Assembly: GCA_946902875.1 (NCBI GenBank)
Contig: OX336350.1
Location: forward strand, 21,628,048-21,692,047
Direction of reading: 5' to 3'
DNA: 64,000 nt
DNA from: Nematopogon swammerdamellus
Taxonomy: Eukaryota; Arthropoda; Insecta; Lepidoptera; Adelidae
The translations under genes and the position numbers were made by a program. Below are positions 46,301 to 55,300 of this stretch, in pieces. The notes below the pieces were generated by a model. The model was not told the origin of the DNA. It saw only the letters and a program-made list of their open reading frames with translations, and made no database searches. Each line of letters starts with the position of its first letter. Positions within the stretch are counted from its first letter, which is position 1.

Positions 46301-49300
46301 AGCGACTCGCAGCGCTGGTGCGCGGGGCACGGCTGGTGGGTCACGCACACGTCTGTTGGCGTGCACTGGTGGCCGTCGCCGCGGTACCCGCGCGGGCACG
46401 GCTCGCACGCGGGCCCGCCGCCCGTCTCCCGGCAACCTTCGCCGACAACATGAACGTCAGAATAAGAGATGCCTGCCTCCTGTTCTGTATCTACTTGTAT
46501 AGAACCGGCAACCTCTGGACAGCTTTCCCTGCTCATGTAATTTCCTTCTAATTACAATAAAAGGTAACATATCCACTACCCCGGATTTGTTTAGAGGAGC
46601 TTTTGTAATGTAGTACCATGTACCATAGCCACCTGTCAGACCGACATTGGCATTCGAAACTTCTGCAACCCGAATGTCCATGGGCATCGTTAGCTGCAAA
46701 TATTTTGGCAGGGTCACATAACCACCGTAATAAACACGTCAAGAAAAAAAAAATTTCAGCATTCGTTTTCGAGAAATTTAACAAAACATGTCTATGTTCT
46801 ACATAGACAAAATGTGCCATTAGGTACCTAACAGCTGATTATTCTAGGTTGACTCTCTTGACCTTAGAGCGATTTTTTTTTTACTTAACGTGATTATTAC
46901 TTTGATTATGTAACACTCCCAAAATATTTGCATGTGATAAAGAGGCACCCTATATACAGGATGGTGTTTTGACCATGCTGTATCAAAAACTAAGTAGATG
47001 AGGGTAAATTTTCAGGATATATATTTTAGAAAATGTAGGAGAACTCATTTTGTTCTAATTTCGCCACCGTCCGTTTTTGAAAACGACTTAGTTTTTTATA
47101 GGGATTAACCCCCTGAAAGAACCGGCATGGTAAGAAAATTACTCTGTATATAGGCGAACCGGTACCTGTTACACGTCACGCTTAGTAGGTACTGCACCGC
47201 AGCGCGGTGCAGTGAAGAGGGTAGTGGTGTGCCTGGTGAGGGAGTAACGCACCTTGGAAGCAAGTGATGTCCCTGCAGGTGATGCGTTGACACTGCTCGC
47301 CGTCGCCCGTGTAGCCCTCGGGGCAGCGTCCGCAGCGGTACCCGCCCGCTCCGTCCTCCTGACACTGCACGCCTGCACCCTCATACCAACACAACACCAG
47401 TCAATAATCACTCAGTCCATCGTCTATCGTAGCTATCTATTTGTTTGCATTCAGAAGAACCATCTATACCTACTCTGAGACCACGCGGAAGAAAGAGCAT
47501 TGTCTTTATGAGCGTTAGCTAGCTCCCTTGCACAAACTCTCTCTTAGCTCTCTTGCGCCGATGTTTGCGGCAGCCACGGCTGTGGGGACAGAGTAAGTTT
47601 AGCCAGTCAAGTTCAGTCTATCTAACGGTTAGGTGCAACAGTTAATATTTACATCTGTGTGGCTTCCGAGTTTCGAGATGTCTAGATCCACATTCGCGAG
47701 ACCACTGCTCCATGGTTCGGATTCCATGTAAAAACGTAAGTCAACCGGGTTGACTGGAGGAAATTGCCCAAAGCAATAAGCCCGCCCTTGCCATTCATCA
47801 AGTGGCACAAATTTTATTACCCTGGCTACCTCGGAACATTTGCGAAGCCCAACGGATAGAGCGTCTATCGAGCACTAATGATGGCTGATATTACAGGTAC
47901 GTGGTCTTGGTGCGCTGACGCTAGATTTTCAGCGTTCATTGCAACTGTAAATCTAGCGTCGTCAGGGCTCCGAGGCGTTCGGTACTCACGTCCTCCGAAG
48001 CAAGGGTTGCTGGCGCAGGCGCTCTGTGTGACGCAGCGTTGGCCGTCGCCGACCTGCCCAGCGGGGCAGCGCTTGCAGCGGTAGCCGCGCTCCGTGTCCT
48101 CGCACCACTCCGCTGCAAGCACGCGTCGCAACACTCTCTCTCACAACCAACACGCGTCGCAACACTCACTCTCACAACCAACACGCCTCGCAACATTCCA
48201 ACCTAAGTCACCTCACACAAACTGTCAGAAAGATTGTCCCTTATCCCAGTACAGCCAGACCGCCAGGACCTGAAGATGCTAGATACGCGTATGGTGGCAG
48301 TTGACACGTACGACTCATCGCTCTGACTGGTAGGTAGTATCGAGATTCCTTACTGCTATCGCTGTGCTACGTTTTCGTGATTTGGGTCTTCCCGACTACA
48401 TATCATTATTTTGTGGGGGAGATTTATTTTTTTATTGTGATATTTTTGTACACTTAGAGGTAATCCAAGTACTTAATAGTATGTACCTATTACACAATGA
48501 ACATAGTTTTTGAAATAAATAAATAAAATAAATCCCAATCGGTCCGTCGAGTCCTATGTAGACACGTTATCTTTAGACATAACGTGTCTACATAGGAAAA
48601 ACAACTGGTCCCGTGTGAACATGTTCACGTGTCGAGCGAGGGTGCTGTCACCGCTGCTTTGCTCCCGTGTATGTTCAGACTTTGAATTAGTGATCATCCG
48701 ACCATTGAAATTGTCCGTGGTTCGGATTCAACTTGAAACTGTAAGTAAGTCCCTCCCGTAACCTTACTACGAGTATGTATGTACATAATATGTAGATAGG
48801 TGGTAGGGCTTAACAAGTCCGGATTGATACAACCGCACTGAACGAAGAACGAAACTGTTATAAAATAGCTCGTGTTTTCCGTCCAGTTCAATGTAGACGG
48901 CACGAGCAATTTATTCCTATTTTTGTAACACCACACTATCTCATATAGTGGTATGATCGAAAGGGTTCGAAATTTGCGGTTGAAGAAATGCCACTTTGTA
49001 AAAAACTGTCTTCATTCATTAAAAAAAATTCTGATTCACATTTTCGGGTACCCTGTAAATTCCACTGGACTATTAGGCAAAATATATCTATGATCTATCT
49101 TCGGGGCAAAAATTCTGCGTATTTTGTCATCAGTTTCATCAAAATCGGTTTAGTAGATCCGGAAATACCTGTCAGTGACCGACAGACGGACGGAGAGACA
49201 TTCACCAGAGTGATCCCAAATTGCGAAAAAGGACCCTTTTCGCAATTTTGCGACGGGACTCTACAAACTATATTTTAGTGGAGTTTGAGTGGAATCATCA

Positions 49301-52300
49301 GTCAAAGATTTGAAAATATTATGCAAATACTGTTTCCGGATCTTGATTGAATTAAGGATTAGAATGAGAGTGAGATCTTCTTCGCCGCTCGGGACCGGTG
49401 TAAACTGTAGGTCACTTTCCTAGCCCCTTACTAGGTTCTAGGCTCCCCCAGTCCAGTATAGCCAGCGATCCAAAGGGCAGTCTCCAATGTGGTATCTTCG
49501 CGGAGGCGATGTTGACTGGTTGGAGCATGTGCCCCCTTACTCAGCCACCCATACCGGGTAAAATAAATTGCATAAAAAACTATGTTGGTTGTAAAAGGTG
49601 TGATGTTTGTGTGACTTACGGGGTCGGCAGGGTCTGCGGTCACAGGTGAGGGGTCGGCACTGGATGCCGTCCCCCTCCATGTGGGCGGGGCAGGCCCCGC
49701 ACTGGAAGCCCTCGCGCGTGTTGGAGCACTGCACGCCTACACATGCACACACACACACACACGCTCTCCATCACTACCTGCTGCAGAGGCACTGCACTCA
49801 TATCTTGTGTGTCACTATCGCTCTCCTCTCTACGTACCTTCTTCCAGACTTCCTCACTATTTGTTTCAGGCAGATCGATTCTCCGTTCGTTACGAACTGC
49901 ATAATCATTGCAATTGAACTGGTAGCTTTAAACGAATAATTAAGGAAACGAAGCTTCACATTGTTGTAGCCACACATTACAACACATACCTACACTAACG
50001 ATATCATCTCCTAATTTGAAAATCCTGTCGACGTTTGAAAGCAGAACCTAAAGAGGTTTTCTGCACATTATTTGTGGGTTGTCATTTCATTATGTGTTTT
50101 TGGATCACAAGAGAAGATTGAATTCTCAAAGACGATTCTTGTCTCATACTGTCCTGTGGAGATGACCATTGCGTCCTCCCGGTTATGACGTGCAGTTGTG
50201 AAACGTTGGCTCTAACGGTCGCTGTTGTCCAAACGTTGAAAGTTGCCCAGTGAGCAATGGAGCGAGCTATGCTGGGAAATTATATGTCTCATGAGTAAAT
50301 AATATTTACTCATGCATGATATGGTGCGTAACGAGGCATTCCGCCGACGCACCAGAGTACATAGGACACCTGGTGGTAATACTTCGTCGGAGAGCAACCG
50401 TACGTACCGCTGAAGGCCGGGAGGACTGGAGGAAAATTGGAGAGGCAGTGGACGCATACCTACACGCTAACTGACTTGACCTGTGTGCTGCACACCTTTC
50501 GTTCCATCATCATCATATTCACCAGCACTTAGATACTCGAGGACAGAGGATCAAAGCTTGTTCCTTGAATGAAATATTGACAGGAATACCCAATAGGGGA
50601 CGGGGTAATGGCTCCTGAGAATATTTTCGAGTTCCACAGCACACGCGTGCCTCTCTGTAGAGACTAGGACACGAGGTAGACGCGTGGGAGTGGGTTACAT
50701 TGACTCTACAGAATGCATTATCGAGCAACTTCGCTTTTATAATTACTTATTCAGCATTATTCGTGAATTTATAATATTTGGCGTAGGCAGCGCGAGCGGA
50801 ACTCGAAAGCATTCCAGACGTGGGTGGCCGAGGTGTTTAGCTCCCGAGCTATCAACTCTATCGGTTAAACAAATAAAACGCCAAATAGTTAGGTACTTTT
50901 TTAATAAAAGAATTACAAGGTTACACGCAGTAGGTAAATGCAAGAAGCAATTGATAAAAGCGAGTTGCTTGGCAATGAAGCGAACTAAACTAGTAACTAA
51001 GTATATATTGCGTTGGAAGGACTGATCAGTTAGGAGATGCTGATTGTGATCCAAAGAGAGAAGTGATTCTATTGTAATATCCTTTTGTGCTAGCAGCAGA
51101 GACAACAGAATGAACTTAAATCTAAGTGGTAACATTAATACAGTTGAGTACACTCGTGAAGATATTGACAACGGAAGAATGTTTAAACATCTGAGTGTAC
51201 CAATTACTTATATAACACGCTCTACAACAATCGCTAACTCATTCAAACCAAACCGCATGAACCGATTCATAGAATAAATCAGTTCGGACCTAGATAACAC
51301 AAAATAGTTTTTGTACGTGTACACAATTAAGCCCCATTCCCCCTATCTTATCCCCGAGAAGTCAATGTGACAATACCTCATTTCCTGAAAATTTCGTTCT
51401 ATTGTGCCGTCCGTCCGTCGCATAACGAATACTCCCGGTGAGTGGCGTCCTTAGAGCAACTCCTCTCTAGCTAGCTAACCTCTCTCTCTCCTAGCCCGGT
51501 GGACGTGAGAGTTCGGACTGCGGAGGTGTGCAAGGAGGAGGTAGTGAGTGAGGCTAAGGTGAGTAACCCTGGTAGCAGGAGCCGGCGACGCATCTGGGCG
51601 GCGGCGGGGGCGAGGGCGCGACGGGCCGGCAGCACTGGTCCTGCTTCTGCCGCAGCGCCGCGATCTGCTGGTTCTGCGCGGCGATGTCGCCTCGCAGCGC
51701 GTCCACAGTCGTGCGCAGCCGGATCAGCTCGCGGATCAGCGCATCTGCACAATACATTCTTTAAGGGTCCGCCCAAATACATGAGCGGCGAACCGAGGGC
51801 GAAGGGACAGTTTTTAATAATATTATGACGATGCCTTTTGAACTGACTTTAGCGTCCAGTGCCAAACCGATTTTTGGTGACGACAGCGATAAGGTTAAGG
51901 ATATCAACCGTTGAAATGAGAATGTGCAAGCGCAAGTCACAGCACAAAGACAGTAGCGACATCTAAGGAACACACAACACAGTGAGCATCGATTAGCGCC
52001 TCGTCGGAGCCTCGGAGGCTTTCTACTCGGGTAACGCAGTAGGTACTGACCGTCGCAGCTCTCGAAGCCGCGCGAGGGTTGGTCGCCGCGCTGCGCGTCC
52101 TGCTGGTGCTGCGCGATGTAGTTGTTGACGTAGTCGGAGGCTCTCTACTCGGGTAACACAGTAGGTACTGACCGTCGCAGCTCTCGAAGCCGCGCGAGGG
52201 TTGGTCGCCGCGCTGCGCGTCCTGCTGGTGCTGCGCGATGTAGTTGTTGACGTAGTCGGAGGCTCTCTACTCGGGTAACGCAGTAGGTACTGACCGTCGC

Positions 52301-55300
52301 AGCTCTCGAAGCCGCGCGAGGGTTGGTCGCCGCGCTGCGCGTCCTGCTGGTGCTGCGCGATGTAGTTGTTGACGTAGTCGGAGGCTCTCTACTCGGGTAA
52401 CACAGTAGGTACTGACCGTCGCAGCTCTCGAAGCCGCGCGAGGGTTGGTCGCCGCGCTGCGCGTCCTGCTGGTGCTGCGCGATGTAGTTGTTGACGTAGT
52501 CGGAGGCTCTCTACTCGGGTAACGCAGTAGGTACTGACCGTCGCAGCTCTCGAAGCCGCGCGAGGGTTGGTCGCCGCGCTGCGCGTCCTGCTGGTGCTGC
52601 GCGATGTAGTTGTTGACGTAGTCGGAGGCTCTCTACTCGGGTAACGCAGTAGGTACTGACCGTCGCAGCTGTCGAAGCCGCGCGAGGGTTGGTCGCCGCG
52701 CTGCGCGTCCTGCTGGTACTGCGCGATGTAGTTGTTGACGTAGTCGGAGGCTTTCTACTCGGGTAACGCAGTAGGTACTGACCGTCGCAGCTCTCGAAGC
52801 CGCGCGAGGGTTGGTCGCCGCGCTGCGCGTCCTGCTGGTGCTGCGCGATGTAGTTGTTGACGTAGTCGTCGGGCTGCATCGCTCCGTCCCGGTCCTCCCG
52901 CTTGTTCCTCCCGTCTTGCATCTCTCTCGACTCGCGCAGCTCCCGCACCTCCACCATGTCCGACTCCATCTGCTTACCCACGTCTTTATTATTAGCTCGC
53001 TTTCTCGTCTGTTTATTTGTCTGTTCGGTAGGAATTTTCGATTCGATTTTAAATCGATTCTAAACATCTTCCCGATGTGCTAGAGACTTGAAACTTTAAA
53101 CGTAGCTCAGAACCTGGATGACAATGCAATATTAACTCGTAATATTAAGGATTATATATGTATATATAAATTAATATATGTATAAAGTTTCTAGTTTGCT
53201 CCGTTGTCAGGGCCTCGGTAGTGCCATCTATGAGTTATGATATTCGCATCCCCCGCATGCGACCGAATGTCCATGGGAGGCTCGGGGCGACATGTCGCGC
53301 TTTCTATAAAACATCCCATTAAGTACCTGACTCTCCTTCTCGCTGTCTGCTCCGTCCTCCGGTCCCTCCGGTGCGTCCGCTCCGTCCGATGCGTCCGCCG
53401 GCGCGTCGCAGCCCAGCGCGTCCAGAGCCGCCTTCTCCGTCGAGTACACCTCTATTGGCGCGTCCTCTTCGTGGTACTGCGAACGTAGACAGCATTTCAC
53501 ATACTCGTAATGTAGTTCATTCATACCCTACGCATACTATAGTGCAACCAGGAAGTTATGATGCGTGGGAAATATGCTAAACTGTCTGCATTCCTAAGAA
53601 GGGACGTGAACTTTCGATCGAAAGTTTATCGATAATTTAGGTTATTAAGTCATACAATTTATGACAAACTTTCGACCGAAAGTTCACATCCCTTCTTAGG
53701 AATGCAGACAGTTGCGCATATTTCCCACGCATCATATAACTTCCTAGTGGCACTATAGCCCACAAATGTATACCCACAATGTGGCACTCTCTGTCAGTCA
53801 ATCTGCGTTTTACAATCCACTGGTGGACAGACCTCTCCAAACCTCTGCAATCCTCCCGCCCGGTTTTCAGCGACATGGCACCGCTGTGTACCTCCCACGC
53901 GTCGCAGCAGCGTACGTCGTCGTACCACCTGGACTGGAGGGTGGTCGACTCTTTCTACACTCCGTATGATTCCGTTGTCCCGTCACACGGTCGCCTCCCC
54001 GCCCGCTAGTGCAGGACACGGCTAGGTACTTCAACGGTCGTCGTTTCGTTTCGAAACTGGCAATACCTACATCCCACAATAATACCTCACAGGAGACATA
54101 GATTTATATAGAATGAAACGGGCATAAATGCCATATTGCGTTGCGATCTACCCAACACCTTAATGATGTCACCAAATCCTATAAACAACCCATACCGAGA
54201 ATATAGGAAGATGAATCAAAAGAAACAAAGTTGGTTCTGAAGTGCAATAATTAATGAAATGTTCATAAACTCAGGATTTCATCTACATTTAGTTAATGTT
54301 GAACTTTGCCGGAATGTTGCTCTGCGCACACGAGCGAGGGTCTCCACGAGGAGGAGGGAAGAGTAAATAGAGACGTACCAGCTTGAGGTGGTGGTGCGAG
54401 AGGAGCCGGAGGAGGTCGGTGTGCGCGGGCGCGGCGTGCTCGTGCAGCGCGCGGCAGCCGGCGCGCAGCCGCACGCCGCGCGCGCGCACCACCAGCACGA
54501 GCGCGCCCGCGTGCGGCCGCCGCACGCCCCACGACACCGCGTGCAGCGCCCCGCCCTCCACGCTCTCCAGCGACACTGCACACCACAACCAGACCGCACG
54601 TTTCACGCCTCACTCCATCTCCTCGCCAGCACTGCCAGATGCTCCAAATAAACAACTAATTACATCAAAGGGGGCACTTAGATTTTTCAAGTACTTACAC
54701 ATTTTTCATGAAATATGCGACCGTCCATGGGTGTTGTTGGACACAATATTGGTGGATCGGTGCCACATGTAGCGTTGTCTATAAAATGCAATAGTTACAA
54801 CAAAAATATGGAATGGTCTTCCGAAGAGTGCATTTCCTAGCTCATCAATCACGGCGGAGTCTTTAGAAGACGTGTCACAATATACAGCACGCGCCGGCTG
54901 GTAAGGATGCAGCCGCCAAATCTGTATGATTTTGATTTCGAGGAACAGAAAATATGTAAATGTCTGGCGCTCTCATGAAGCTCGCTGCTAAGGACAGGCT
55001 AGGAGACCAACAGAAGTTAAGGGCGTGTCGTGAGACGACACCTAGAATCTTTTGAGAGTCAGTCGGCCAGCGTGTGACGCGTCCACTGCGACACCTCTCA
55101 GCGCCGCAGCCGCAGTGGAGTGACAGTGGTACGCGAGTATATAGGTACATCAGCTTAGGTGAAGATTGGAACAGGGTAAGACCCCTTACACACTGCCTGT
55201 TTTCCCTCGATACAACTGTGCGGTGGTGCGGATAAATGAACGGAGGGACTATATAGGCGGCGCCTACGTACGCGCTCTCACACGCGAATCTAGTGTCAAT

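Noticed and set aside
52511..53067. Long minus-strand ORFs of 144-156 codons through the 122-bp array
   Set aside because: The period is not a multiple of three, so the frame shifts each unit. Only 52783-52969 fits the Tsp exon phases.
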